The notes beneath the pieces were generated by a model. It was not told the DNA's origin. It did not search any database and worked only from the letters and a program-made list of their open reading frames with translations. From Enterobacter sp. C2 (GTDB lineage Bacteria > Pseudomonadota > Gammaproteobacteria > Enterobacterales > Enterobacteriaceae): a stretch of DNA of 64,000 nucleotides. Below, piece by piece: positions 18,882 through 27,956 of this stretch. Numbering within the stretch: position 1 is the first letter of the stretch; every line of letters starts with the position of its first letter. The stretch is from NCBI RefSeq assembly GCF_019880405.1, contig NZ_CP082269.1, positions 744,001-808,000 of the forward strand, read 5' to 3'. Both the position numbers and the translations under genes were made by a program.

Positions 18882-19648
18882 TGCAGCTCTACTGGGTCGC
18901 ACTAAAAAGTATCTGGCATAAAGAGATCCAGCGCTTTATGCGCATCTGGATCCAGACCCTGGTTCCGCCAGTGATCACTATGACCCTCTATTTCATCATC
19001 TTCGGCAACCTGATCGGGTCGCGGATCGGGGAGATGCATGGCTTCACCTACATGCAGTTTATCGTTCCTGGCCTGATCATGATGGCAGTGATCACCAATG
19101 CCTATGCCAACGTCGCCTCGTCGTTTTTCAGCGCCAAGTTCCAGCGTAACATTGAGGAGCTGCTGGTGGCCCCGGTGCCTACCCACGTGATCATTGCTGG
19201 CTACGTCGGCGGCGGCGTGGCGCGCGGGCTGTGCGTCGGCGTGCTGGTCACGGCGGTGTCGCTCTTCTTCGTGCCGTTCCAGGTGCATTCATGGCTGTTT
19301 GTTGGCCTGACGCTGCTGCTGACGGCGGTGCTCTTCTCGCTGGCGGGCCTGCTGAATGCGGTCTTTGCGAAAACCTTTGATGATATCAGCCTGATCCCGA
19401 CCTTTGTGCTGACGCCGCTCACCTATCTCGGCGGGGTATTCTACTCTCTGACCCTGCTGCCACCGTTCTGGCAGGGGCTGTCGCACCTTAACCCGATCGT
19501 CTACATGATCAGCGGCTTCCGCTTCGGTTTCCTGGGAATTAGCGACGTGCCGCTGGTGATGACCGTCGGCGTGCTGGCGGTGTTTATCGTCGGGTTCTAC
19601 CTGCTCTGCTGGTATCTGATCCAGCGTGGACGTGGCCTGCGTAGCTAA
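18878..19648 (+). CDS. yadH: ABC-2 type exporter, permease YadH
   Basis: This is a 256-aa inner-membrane protein with about six hydrophobic segments and the ABC-2 signature region ([20 protein letters not shown]). It is translationally coupled to yadG. In E. coli the next gene is yadI, a PTS EIIA protein. Here yadI is missing and yadE follows after 5 bp. Confidence 0.95.
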   Translation: MMQLYWVALKSIWHKEIQRFMRIWIQTLVPPVITMTLYFIIFGNLIGSRIGEMHGFTYMQFIVPGLIMMAVITNAYANVASSFFSAKFQRNIEELLVAPVPTHVIIAGYVGGGVARGLCVGVLVTAVSLFFVPFQVHSWLFVGLTLLLTAVLFSLAGLLNAVFAKTFDDISLIPTFVLTPLTYLGGVFYSLTLLPPFWQGLSHLNPIVYMISGFRFGFLGISDVPLVMTVGVLAVFIVGFYLLCWYLIQRGRGLRS

Positions 19649-19653
19649 TCCCA

Positions 19654-20892
19654 ATGCTCATGCGTCTACTCCTGGCGCTGCTCCTGGTATGGAGCAGCGC
19701 CGCCTCCGCCCGCCTGTTGGATCAGGACTCCCCGGCTCGCTATATGCAGACCACCGAGGCCGCTGCCATCTGGGCGCAGATTGGCGACCGGGTGATCAAC
19801 GTCGGCTATTTGCAGGCGGGGCAGATTATTGCGGTGATGAGTGGGGAAGGGGACTACAGCGCCTTTCGCTTCGGCTTTGGCCGGGCCTTTATCGACAAAG
19901 GCCATCTGGAGCCGGTGCGCGGTAAAAAACGGGTGCAGGACCGGCTGGGGGATCTCAATAAGCCTCTCAGTAACCAGAACCTGATCACCTGGAAAGCGAC
20001 CCCGCTCTACAGCGGACCTAACGTCAGAAGCGCGCCTTTCGGTATGCTGGCGGAGAACCTGCGCTACCCCATCGTCGGTAAGCTGCGCGACGGGCTAAAC
20101 CAGACCTGGTTCCAGATCCGCATCGGCGATCGGCTGGCCTATATCAGCAGCCTGGATGCGCAGGAGGATCATGGCATCCCGGTGCTCACCTACCACCACA
20201 TTCTGCACGATGAAGAAAACACTCGCTTTCGCCACACCTCAACCACGACGTCGGTGCGGGCCTTCAGCAACCAGATGACCTGGCTGCGGGATCGGGGCTA
20301 TACCACCCTGACCATGTCTCAGCTGGAGGGCTACCTGAAGAACCGGCTCAACCTTCCGGCCCGCTCAGTGGTCATCACCTTTGACGATGGCCTGAAGTCG
20401 ATCAGCCGCTATGCCTATCCGATCCTCAAGCAGTACGGCTTTAAAGCGACGTCATTTACCATCTCATCGCGCATTAAAGCTTATCCGCAACGGTGGGACC
20501 CGACATCATTACAGTTTATGAGTATCTCGGAGCTGCGCGGCATTCAGGACGTGTTTGATATTCAGTCGCACACCCACTTTCTGCATCGGATCGATGCCGC
20601 TCGCCATCCAATTCTGCTCAGCCGTAGCTACCATATCATTGAGTTCGATTTTGCCCACTCGCGTCGGGCGCTGTCGCAGTTTAATCCGCACGTGGACTAT
20701 CTCTCCTATCCCTTTGGCGGTTACAACGAGAAAGCGATCGAGGCCGCGCGGGATGCGGGTTTTCATATGGCGGTAACCACGGTGAAGGGGAAGGTGAAGC
20801 CGGGGGATAATCCGTTCTTACTGAAACGACTCTATATCTTAAGAACGGATTCGTTAGAGGAGATGGCACGGCTGGTCGGCAACCAGCCGTAG
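19654..20892 (+). CDS. yadE: YadE, exported polysaccharide deacetylase-like protein
   Basis: This is a 412-aa protein with a signal peptide ([19 protein letters not shown]). The N-terminal half has no named domain that I can identify. The C-terminal half (about residues 180-400) is a NodB-type deacetylase with [11 protein letters not shown] (catalytic Asp and metal Asp), QSHTHFLH (metal His) and YPFGGYN. The substrate is unknown. It starts 5 bp after yadH, so it is probably co-transcribed. A second ATG lies two codons in. Its stop is only 3 bp from the end of the convergent panD. Confidence 0.9.
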   Translation: MLMRLLLALLLVWSSAASARLLDQDSPARYMQTTEAAAIWAQIGDRVINVGYLQAGQIIAVMSGEGDYSAFRFGFGRAFIDKGHLEPVRGKKRVQDRLGDLNKPLSNQNLITWKATPLYSGPNVRSAPFGMLAENLRYPIVGKLRDGLNQTWFQIRIGDRLAYISSLDAQEDHGIPVLTYHHILHDEENTRFRHTSTTTSVRAFSNQMTWLRDRGYTTLTMSQLEGYLKNRLNLPARSVVITFDDGLKSISRYAYPILKQYGFKATSFTISSRIKAYPQRWDPTSLQFMSISELRGIQDVFDIQSHTHFLHRIDAARHPILLSRSYHIIEFDFAHSRRALSQFNPHVDYLSYPFGGYNEKAIEAARDAGFHMAVTTVKGKVKPGDNPFLLKRLYILRTDSLEEMARLVGNQP

Positions 20893-20895
20893 GGA

Positions 20896-21276
20896 TCAGG
20901 CAACCTGCACCGGCACTGCTTTCGCTTTGCGGCTCATCTCGTTGTCGCCGTCAAAGTAGGCGACCTTGGGCTGCCAGCTGCGGGCCTGCTCGTCCGGCAT
21001 CGTCACGTAGGTGGCGATGATCAGGATGTCGCCTACGTCGGCACAGTGGGCCGCCGCGCCGTTGACCGAGATGATTTTTGAGCCGCGCTCGCCGGCAATC
21101 GCATAGGTGGAGAAGCGCTTGCCGTTGGTCACGTTGTAAATATCGATGGCTTCGTATTCCAGAATACCAGCCGCCTCAAGGAAATCCTGGTCAATAGCGC
21201 AGGAGCCTTCATAGTGCAGATCTGCCTGAGTCACTTTGACGCGGTGAAGCTTGCCTTGCAGCATAGTGCGGATCAT
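20896..21276 (-). CDS. panD: Aspartate 1-decarboxylase proenzyme
   Basis: PanD makes beta-alanine from aspartate for pantothenate. The 126-aa protein has the self-cleavage site YEGSC, with cleavage between Gly24 and Ser25 to form the pyruvoyl group, and ends IPVQVA-like (AVPVQVA). It lies 67 bp downstream of panC. In E. coli yadD intervenes, but it is absent here. Confidence 0.97.
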   Translation of the reverse strand: MIRTMLQGKLHRVKVTQADLHYEGSCAIDQDFLEAAGILEYEAIDIYNVTNGKRFSTYAIAGERGSKIISVNGAAAHCADVGDILIIATYVTMPDEQARSWQPKVAYFDGDNEMSRKAKAVPVQVA

Positions 21277-21343
21277 AACGTCTACCTTTGTGCTTATGTT
21301 GGCCCGGCCGCCTGCGCCGCCGGGAGTAAAATATGGTGAAGCC

Positions 21344-22210
21344 TCAGCCCGCTGGCGGCGGTGTCAGCGCTACCGTCACGTTGTCGATGAGACGCGCCTG
21401 GCCAAGCCATGCCGCCATCAGGATCACCGCCCGCTGGCTGGCATCAGTAAGCGCCAGCAGCGTGTCGGCATCACGGATCTGGATCTCATCGGTGCGAAAA
21501 CCGGCTGCATCCAGCGCCTGTGCGGCCTCGGTAATCATCTCTTCCAACTGGCGATTGCCTGCCCGCAGCTTCGCGGCAAGGGCGTTCATCTCTTTGCTCA
21601 GGGCCGGGGCGATTTTACGCTGCTCTGCCGTGAGGTAGCCGTTGCGCGAGCTGAGAGCCAAACCGTCTTTAGCACGCACCGTCGGCACGCCAACGATGTC
21701 GATGTCGTAGCCCATGTCGGCCACCATCTTGCGGATCACCGCCAGCTGCTGGAAGTCTTTCTCACCAAAGCAGGCGACGTCCGGCTGGACCAGGTTAAAC
21801 AGCTTGCTGACGATGGTCGCCACGCCGCGGAAATGACCCGGACGGCTTGCGCCCTCAAGCATGGTAGAGAGGCCAGGAACGTCAACGTAGGTCTGCTCGC
21901 CGGTGCCCTGGGGGTAAACCTGATCTGCGGCAGGGGCGAAGACAAAATCCACCTTACGCTTGTTCAGCTTCTCGCAATCTTCCTGCAGGGTGCGCGGGTA
22001 GCGCTGCAGATCGTCAGGGCGATCAAACTGCATTGGATTAACAAAGATGCTCACCACCACCACATCAGCATGGGTTTTCGCTTCATCAACCAGCTGCATA
22101 TGGCCATCGTGCAGGTTGCCCATGGTCGGCACCAGCGCAATGCGTTGGCCCTCACGGCGCAGCCTGCGGATGTGCTGGCGCAGCAGCGGCAGGGTTTCAA
22201 TAATCAACAC
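21344..22210 (-). CDS. panC: Pantothenate synthetase
   Basis: PanC joins pantoate and beta-alanine with ATP. The 288-aa protein (E. coli 283) has the HIGH-type motif [10 protein letters not shown] and the KMSKS-like loop LSSRNGYL. The start is GTG at 22210, as in E. coli (GTG TTG ATT ATT). Its SD AAGGAG is embedded in the panB stop TAAGGAG, which couples it to panB. Confidence 0.97.
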   Translation of the reverse strand: MLIIETLPLLRQHIRRLRREGQRIALVPTMGNLHDGHMQLVDEAKTHADVVVVSIFVNPMQFDRPDDLQRYPRTLQEDCEKLNKRKVDFVFAPAADQVYPQGTGEQTYVDVPGLSTMLEGASRPGHFRGVATIVSKLFNLVQPDVACFGEKDFQQLAVIRKMVADMGYDIDIVGVPTVRAKDGLALSSRNGYLTAEQRKIAPALSKEMNALAAKLRAGNRQLEEMITEAAQALDAAGFRTDEIQIRDADTLLALTDASQRAVILMAAWLGQARLIDNVTVALTPPPAG

Positions 22211-22221
22211 GCGTATGCTCC

Positions 22222-23013
22222 TTAGTGAAAACTGTGCTCTTCGCCGGGGTAGGTCCCCGCTTCGACTTCGCTCACGTACTGGCGCACCGCGGCGCGCATG
22301 TCGCCCGTGCCGGCCAGGAAATTCTTGGCAAATTTAGGAATATGGCCGCCGGTGATGCCAAACGCATCGTGCATTACCAGGATCTGGCCGTCGGTGACGT
22401 TGCCCGCGCCGATGCCGATCACCGGAATAGTCAGCGCCTCGGTAATACGCTTCGCCAGCGCGACCGGCACGCACTCCAGAACCAGCAGCTGTGCGCCAGC
22501 TGCCTCTAACGCCAGGGCGTCATCAAACAGCGTCTGGGCCGCGTCGCCGCGTCCCTGCACCTTGTAGCCGCCAAAGACGTTTACCGACTGCGGGGTTAAC
22601 CCCAGGTGGCCGCACACCGGCACGGCGCGCTCGGTCAGCATGGTGATCGTTTCGGCCAGCCAGCGGCCGCCCTCGATTTTGACCATGTTGGCTCCGGCGC
22701 GCATCACCGTGGCGGCGTTGGCAAAGGCCTGCTCCGGGGTAGCATAGGCCATAAAGGGCAGGTCGGCGAGCAGCAGGCAGTTCGGTGCGCCGCGGCGTAC
22801 GCTCTGGGTGTGATAGGCGATATCCGCGACCGTTACCGGCAGGGTGGAGTCATGACCTTGTACCGTCATCCCTAACGAGTCGCCGACCAGCATGACGTTA
22901 ATGCCCTCTTCGGCAAAAAGCTTGGCGAAGCTGTAGTCATACGCGGTGATGGTGGCAAAGCGTTTCTGTTCCTGTTTGCACTTTTGCAGCCAGGAGAGGG
23001 TGGTTGGTTTCAT
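22222..23013 (-). CDS. panB: 3-methyl-2-oxobutanoate hydroxymethyltransferase
   Basis: PanB makes ketopantoate from alpha-ketoisovalerate and methylene-tetrahydrofolate, the first step of the pantoate branch. The 263-aa protein has the Mg-binding [19 protein letters not shown] and catalytic LECVP regions. I chose the ATG at 23013 ([20 protein letters not shown]) because AGGAA lies six bases upstream, as in E. coli. An upstream ATG at 23037 adds 8 residues. It is the first gene of panB-panC. Confidence 0.97.
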   Translation of the reverse strand: MKPTTLSWLQKCKQEQKRFATITAYDYSFAKLFAEEGINVMLVGDSLGMTVQGHDSTLPVTVADIAYHTQSVRRGAPNCLLLADLPFMAYATPEQAFANAATVMRAGANMVKIEGGRWLAETITMLTERAVPVCGHLGLTPQSVNVFGGYKVQGRGDAAQTLFDDALALEAAGAQLLVLECVPVALAKRITEALTIPVIGIGAGNVTDGQILVMHDAFGITGGHIPKFAKNFLAGTGDMRAAVRQYVSEVEAGTYPGEEHSFH

Positions 23014-23107
23014 AGCGTTTCCTGATGGAGCCTTCAACTTTCCGGCATTTTATCAGTAACGTCAGGGCGGACAATGATTTTCAGCAGGTTTAAGAGGCGG
23101 AGTGGTA

Positions 23108-23587
23108 TTACCAGCCCGCCGGTTTTGCTGCGCCGAGACGCGCAAGCACGCTGGCAAGCGTCTCGCCGTCGGGGAAGTGCAGTTCGGGGGCGATTTCAAA
23201 CAGCGGCCAGAGCATAAAACCGCGGTTTTTCATATCGTAGTGGGGCACGGTGAGGCGCGGGGTGGCGATAGTCTCATCGCCGAACAGCATGATGTCGAGA
23301 TCCAGCGTGCGCGGCCCCCAGCGCTCTGCTTTACGCACCCGGCCCTGGTCCAGCTCGATACGCTGGGTGTGATCCAGCAGCGTTTCAGGAGCCAGCGAGG
23401 TTTCCAGCGCCACGGCGGCGTTAAGGTAGTCGGGCTGATCCTGCGGACCCAGCGGCGGCGTGCGGTAGAAGCCGGAGACGGCGACAATCTGGCTATCGGG
23501 GATCGTACCCAGCGACTCGATTGCCGCATTAACCTGGGTCAGAGGCGACGCCAGGTTACTGCCAAGGGCGATATAGACCCGTGTCAT
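23108..23587 (-). CDS. folK: HPPK, 6-hydroxymethyl-7,8-dihydropterin pyrophosphokinase
   Basis: FolK transfers pyrophosphate from ATP to the pterin in folate synthesis. The 159-aa protein has the HPPK signature [15 protein letters not shown] (about residues 89-103). The start overlaps the pcnB stop as ATGA. The gap to panB is only 94 bp. E. coli carries the yad fimbrial cluster at this point. Confidence 0.97.
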   Translation of the reverse strand: MTRVYIALGSNLASPLTQVNAAIESLGTIPDSQIVAVSGFYRTPPLGPQDQPDYLNAAVALETSLAPETLLDHTQRIELDQGRVRKAERWGPRTLDLDIMLFGDETIATPRLTVPHYDMKNRGFMLWPLFEIAPELHFPDGETLASVLARLGAAKPAGW

Positions 23588-24981
23588 GCACTGCCTTCGC
23601 GACGCGGGGCGCGTTTACGCGGGCGGCGATGGCGACGGCGGGTCTCTGGCTCATCGTCCAGCACGTCAAGCATGCCTTTCTGCGCAGGCGGCGCGGCCAC
23701 CTGAAACTCGCCCCACCACTGCACCAGACGTTGCAGCTCGTGGTTGCCCTCGATCTCGGCCCGCAGGGCAAGCAGATCGTAGGCGGCGCGGAATTTCGGA
23801 TGCTCCATCAGCTTCCAGGCGCGTTTACCCTGACGACGGGACATGCGTAGCTGCAGCTGCCAGATATCGCGTACCAGGGTGGTGATCCGTTTCGGGATCG
23901 CCAGCGTACGGCAGGCTTCGTCCAGCACGTCGTTCATCGCTAGCGCGAAGGCGTCGTGATAGGTCAGGCCGCTCTCCTGAGCGATCTTCTGCGCGGTCTC
24001 CAGCTGCGGATACCAGAGCATAGCGGCAAACAGGAACGCCGGATTGACGCGCATATCGTTCTGAATGCGGGTATCGGTGTTCTTCAGCACCAGGTTGATG
24101 ATCCGCTCCATCGACGAATCGCCCTTCTCGGTGAAGAAGCGCGTGATGGTTGGGAACAGGGGCTGGAACAGGCTGTACTCGCGCAGCAGCTGATAGGTGT
24201 CAAAACCGTGGCCCGCCTGCAGCAGCTTCAGCGACTCTTCAAACAGGCGCGCCGGCGGCACGTCGTTGATCAGCGTTGCTAGACGGGCGATCGGCTCGGC
24301 GGTCTCCGGGCTGATGCGCATATGCAGCTTGGCGGCAAAGCGCACCGCGCGCAGCATCCGCACCGGATCTTCCCGATAGCGGGTCTCCGGGTTACCAATC
24401 AGGCGGATAACACCCTCTTCAAGATCCTGCATCCCGCCGACGTAGTCGCGCACGGAAAAATCGGCGACGCTGTAGTAGAGGCTGTTGATGGTGAAGTCGC
24501 GGCGCTGGGCGTCGTCTTCAATCGAACCGAAGATGTTGTCACGCAGCAGCATGCCGTTCTGGCCGCGCTGGGAGGTGGTGCGGTCGGCAGGCTGATCTTC
24601 GTGATGACCACGGAAGGTGGCCACCTCGATGATCTCTGGACCAAACATCACGTGTGCGAGACGGAAACGACGGCCCACCAGCCGGCAGTTGCGGAACAGC
24701 TTGCGCACCTGATCCGGCGTGGCGTTGGTCGTGACGTCAAAATCTTTCGGTTTTTTGCCTAACAGCAGATCGCGGACGCCGCCGCCTACAAGGTAGGCTT
24801 CATAGCCCGCTTTGTTCAGACGGTACAGCACCTTGAGGGCATTTTCACTGATATCTTTGCGGGAAATTGTGTGCTGCTCGCGCGGAATAACCGTCATACG
24901 CGGCTCGGCGATGACCTCCTCGGCCATGCTTTCCTCGCGGCTTAACACCTTGCGGCAAAAATTAGCGACTCGGGTAAAAAT
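23584..24981 (-). CDS. pcnB: Poly(A) polymerase I, with AUU start codon
   Basis: PcnB adds 3' poly(A) tails that promote RNA decay and controls ColE1-type plasmid copy number. The nucleotidyltransferase motif is [12 protein letters not shown] followed by [14 protein letters not shown]. The C-terminus is strongly basic ([14 protein letters not shown]). The start is the ATT at 24981, giving 465 aa, exactly the E. coli length, with an N-terminus [17 protein letters not shown]-like match. E. coli pcnB is known to use AUU, and GAGG lies just upstream here too. A GTG at 24948 would give 454 aa. AUU starts are sensed by IF3 and keep expression low. Confidence 0.93.
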   Translation of the reverse strand: MFTRVANFCRKVLSREESMAEEVIAEPRMTVIPREQHTISRKDISENALKVLYRLNKAGYEAYLVGGGVRDLLLGKKPKDFDVTTNATPDQVRKLFRNCRLVGRRFRLAHVMFGPEIIEVATFRGHHEDQPADRTTSQRGQNGMLLRDNIFGSIEDDAQRRDFTINSLYYSVADFSVRDYVGGMQDLEEGVIRLIGNPETRYREDPVRMLRAVRFAAKLHMRISPETAEPIARLATLINDVPPARLFEESLKLLQAGHGFDTYQLLREYSLFQPLFPTITRFFTEKGDSSMERIINLVLKNTDTRIQNDMRVNPAFLFAAMLWYPQLETAQKIAQESGLTYHDAFALAMNDVLDEACRTLAIPKRITTLVRDIWQLQLRMSRRQGKRAWKLMEHPKFRAAYDLLALRAEIEGNHELQRLVQWWGEFQVAAPPAQKGMLDVLDDEPETRRRHRRPRKRAPRREGSA

Positions 24982-25036
24982 AGTGCACCTCGGTTGTATC
25001 AGTCTTTACGACAAAAAAATTGCGGCTAATCATAGC

Positions 25037-25933
25037 TCAGAGTGGGGCATTTAGGAATGCCGGATTGATCTGCGCTGTCTCAGGAACCCGTGACAGATCC
25101 CACTTCTCTACCGCACGCGCCAGCAGGGCCCCGGTGGGCAAATCCTGCCAGTTACTTGTTACATCCTGATTGAGAAATTGTAAAGCGCGGATCAGCACCG
25201 GACGCGGATCGCCTTCCGGCAGCGACGGGGCATGATTCTGCTTGGAGAGCTTGTTGCCGTCGCTGTTCATCGCCAGCGGCAGGTGAACGTAGCCAGGCGG
25301 CTGCCAGCCAAGCTGCTGGTAGAGCGAAATCTGCCGCACCGTGGGCGCGATCAGATCCGCGCCGCGCACGATCTCGGTAACGCCCTGAAAATGATCGTCC
25401 ACCACCACGGCCAGGTTATAGGCAAACAGGCCATCCCGCCGGTGGATAATAAAATCCTCTCGCGCCAGCGCTTCATCGGCGTAGAGGTCGCCCCGCAGCC
25501 GGTCGTGAAAGTGCAGCACCGGCTGATGCTGCCACAAGCGCAGCGCGGCGTTCTCCGGGCCGTTACCGCGCAGGCGACAGTGGCCGTCATATACCCCGCC
25601 TATGCTCTGAATCCGCGCCCGCGTGCAGGTGCAGTAGTAGCTCAGCCCGCGCTGGCGTAAATCATTCAGCGCCTCGCGGTAGGCGTCATGCCGCTGGGAC
25701 TGCCAGAGCACTTCGCCGTCCCAGTGCAGGCCGTAGCGATCGAGCTGGCGCAGGATAGTGTCGGCCGCGCCGGGCACTTCCCGGGGAGGATCGATATCCT
25801 CAATGCGTACCCGCCACGTGCCACGCTGGGCGCGGGCCTGTAAATAGCTGCCAAGGGCGGCTATCAGCGAACCAAAATGGAGTTCACCGGAAGGCGATGG
25901 CGCAAAGCGCCCAATATAGTGTGATTCTGGCAT
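25037..25933 (-). CDS. gluQ: Glutamyl-Q tRNA(Asp) synthetase
   Basis: GluQ activates glutamate and attaches it to the queuosine base of tRNA(Asp). The 298-aa protein is a truncated GluRS without anticodon-binding domain. It has the HIGH-like [14 protein letters not shown] (residues 10-23), zinc cysteines [10 protein letters not shown], and the KMSKS-like NKLSKQNH. In enterobacteria it lies next to dksA and pcnB, as here. Confidence 0.96.
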   Translation of the reverse strand: MPESHYIGRFAPSPSGELHFGSLIAALGSYLQARAQRGTWRVRIEDIDPPREVPGAADTILRQLDRYGLHWDGEVLWQSQRHDAYREALNDLRQRGLSYYCTCTRARIQSIGGVYDGHCRLRGNGPENAALRLWQHQPVLHFHDRLRGDLYADEALAREDFIIHRRDGLFAYNLAVVVDDHFQGVTEIVRGADLIAPTVRQISLYQQLGWQPPGYVHLPLAMNSDGNKLSKQNHAPSLPEGDPRPVLIRALQFLNQDVTSNWQDLPTGALLARAVEKWDLSRVPETAQINPAFLNAPL

Positions 25934-26001
25934 GTCGGCAGGCGAGAGCTAACAGGGCGGGAGAGACTCCCGCCACAGGGAACGGTGCGAAAACGCCGGG
26001 C

Positions 26002-26457
26002 TTAGCCCGCCATCTGTTTTTCGCGGATTTCAGCCAGTGTTTTGCAGTCAATGCACAGGTCGGCTGTCGGACGTGCTTCCAGACGACGAATGCCAATCTC
26101 AACACCGCAGGATTCGCAGAAGCCAAAATCTTCGTCTTCTACTTTCTTCAGCGTCTTCTCGATCTTTTTAATCAGTTTACGCTCGCGGTCACGGTTACGC
26201 AGTTCGAGGCTGAACTCCTCTTCCTGGGCGGCTCTGTCAACCGGATCCGGGAAGTTAGCAGCTTCATCCTGCATATGGGTGACGGTGCGATCGACTTCAT
26301 CCCTGAGTTGATTACGCCACGCTTCAAGAATACGCTTGAAGTGCGCCAGCTGGGCTTCGTTCATATACTCTTCGCCCGGCTTCTCCTGATACGGCTCCAC
26401 GCCAGCAATGGCGAGAATACTCAGGGACGATGTTTTACGGTTTTGCCCTTCTTGCAT
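26002..26457 (-). CDS. dksA: RNA polymerase-binding transcription factor DksA
   Basis: DksA enters the RNA polymerase secondary channel and, with ppGpp, mediates the stringent response. The 151-aa protein is almost identical to E. coli DksA. It has a coiled coil with acidic tip DPVDRA (Asp71, Asp74) and a zinc finger CESC...CIDC (Cys114/117/135/138). The ATG at 26457 has AAGGAG upstream. It precedes gluQ by 68 bp on the same strand and may be co-transcribed. Confidence 0.98.
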   Translation of the reverse strand: MQEGQNRKTSSLSILAIAGVEPYQEKPGEEYMNEAQLAHFKRILEAWRNQLRDEVDRTVTHMQDEAANFPDPVDRAAQEEEFSLELRNRDRERKLIKKIEKTLKKVEDEDFGFCESCGVEIGIRRLEARPTADLCIDCKTLAEIREKQMAG

Positions 26458-26633
26458 GTTGCTTCTCCTTAACACGCACTATCGATCCCCGTGTTCGGGG
26501 GAAAAATCAGGCCGCTATAAATAGCAGATGCTTTTCCGGATAGCAATTATCTAAACGTAACACTTGACAACCCTGTGAGGAAAAGCGTATTTGCGCACGT
26601 AGACCAGAATGCTATCTGGCTGGTCGCCAATCC

Positions 26634-27338
26634 TTAGCTTTCATAAGGTAAGGGCGATCTAAGACTTATCTGTTCGGCAGAAAGTTCCGCTTTGTAAACC
26701 AGAATTTCTACCCCCTGCCGCTGCGCTTCTTCTAAAAGCTGGGCGTATTTTGCATCAATATGGCGCGCCGGCGAGAAACGTTCAATGGCGGAGTGCAATA
26801 CGGTAAACAGCATCACCGCCCGATCCCCACTGGCCGCCACGCTCATTAACTCCCGCAGATGCTTCTGGCCGCGAAGAGTCACTGCATCGGGAAAATAGCC
26901 GTATCCCTTGTCGGCAAGCGTGACCGATTTCACTTCAATATAGCAGTTGCGGCGAGCCTCCGCCTGCAACATGAAGTCTATTCTGCTATTTTCGGAGCCG
27001 TATTTTACTTCACTTTTCAGCACGCTATAGTCCTGCAGCTCAGGGATAACGCCGGAAAGAATCGCCTCTTTAGCCAGCGTGTTGGCCCGTAATGTGTTGA
27101 TACAAATAAACGTGCCGTTTTGCGTCTGGGTGATCTCCCAAGTGTGCGGATACTTACGCTTGGCATTGTCGGAGGTAGAGTACCAGATGGTGTCGCCGGG
27201 CGTGGCGCAGCCGGTCATCGCCCCGGTATTAGGGCAGTGCAGCGTCAGGGCCGTGCCGTCTGGGGTAATCACATCCGCCAGAAAACGCTTGTAGCGCTGC
27301 ACCAGAGTGGCAGGCTGTAACGGGGGGGAGAACTGCAT
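26634..27338 (-). CDS. sfsA: SfsA, DNA/RNA nuclease-type protein
   Basis: The 234-aa length equals E. coli SfsA, originally described as a stimulator of maltose genes and later placed in a nuclease superfamily. Motifs include [21 protein letters not shown] and [10 protein letters not shown], an E-x-K type nuclease core. It lies 9 bp downstream of thpR on the same strand, so the two are likely co-transcribed. Confidence 0.94.
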   Translation of the reverse strand: MQFSPPLQPATLVQRYKRFLADVITPDGTALTLHCPNTGAMTGCATPGDTIWYSTSDNAKRKYPHTWEITQTQNGTFICINTLRANTLAKEAILSGVIPELQDYSVLKSEVKYGSENSRIDFMLQAEARRNCYIEVKSVTLADKGYGYFPDAVTLRGQKHLRELMSVAASGDRAVMLFTVLHSAIERFSPARHIDAKYAQLLEEAQRQGVEILVYKAELSAEQISLRSPLPYES

Positions 27339-27347
27339 CAGAACCTC

Positions 27348-27878
27348 TTATTCAACAAGCTGCCAGCGTTCCAGCGGCGTATAGCGGGTGCGTCCTCGGG
27401 AAAACTGCGACTCATACAGCACAAATTCGTTAACGGGAAAGGACCAGCTAAACCCCGGCGGCGGAATAGCCACCGCGTGGCTGGCGTTGCGCAGCAGCGT
27501 AACGTGAGGATGAAACGGCTGTGGGCTTTGGTAGCAGCCACTGCGGGCTGCCTGGGCGCGCAGCAGGTTGGCCAGCTGCAGCAGGCCGCGCGGCGGCTGG
27601 CGCGTGCCGAGCCAGACCACCCGCGAGCGCAGCCACTGTCCAGCATCGTCCAGGGTCAGGGTAAAGCCAGGCTGGCGGATGCGTCCGGCCAGCTGGCTCA
27701 GCGCGCGCTGCTTCTCCGCGCCTACCTCACCGAGAAACGCCAGCGTCACGTGAAGATTCGCCGCCTCAACAGGACGTCCGGCCTCCGGGGCAAAGTGGGC
27801 CGCCCGCCAGTGAATAATCTGCTGCTGGATCTCGCCGGGCAGCGCAACGGCGAAAAACAGCCTTTTTGGCTCAGACAT
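27348..27878 (-). CDS. thpR: RNA 2',3'-cyclic phosphodiesterase / 2'-5' RNA ligase
   Basis: This is a 176-aa 2H-phosphoesterase with the two H-x-T motifs NLHVTLAFLG and HPHVTLLRN. Length and sequence match E. coli ThpR (LigT). The start at 27878 (MSEPKRLFFAVALPGE) was chosen by homology. The open frame continues far upstream through hrpB antisense but has no meaning there. It is divergent from hrpB, with starts 78 bp apart. Confidence 0.94.
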   Translation of the reverse strand: MSEPKRLFFAVALPGEIQQQIIHWRAAHFAPEAGRPVEAANLHVTLAFLGEVGAEKQRALSQLAGRIRQPGFTLTLDDAGQWLRSRVVWLGTRQPPRGLLQLANLLRAQAARSGCYQSPQPFHPHVTLLRNASHAVAIPPPGFSWSFPVNEFVLYESQFSRGRTRYTPLERWQLVE

Positions 27879-27956
27879 AAGCGATACTCGGTAATGATTT
27901 ACGGCGATGCTACAATGCTCGCCGTTGAAATGAAAGTTAACCCCCTGGAGCCATGC

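Noticed and set aside
27477-27956. 160-codon N-terminal extension of hrpB
   Set aside because: It is antisense to thpR. The GTG at 27957 with TGGAG gives the exact 809-aa E. coli length.
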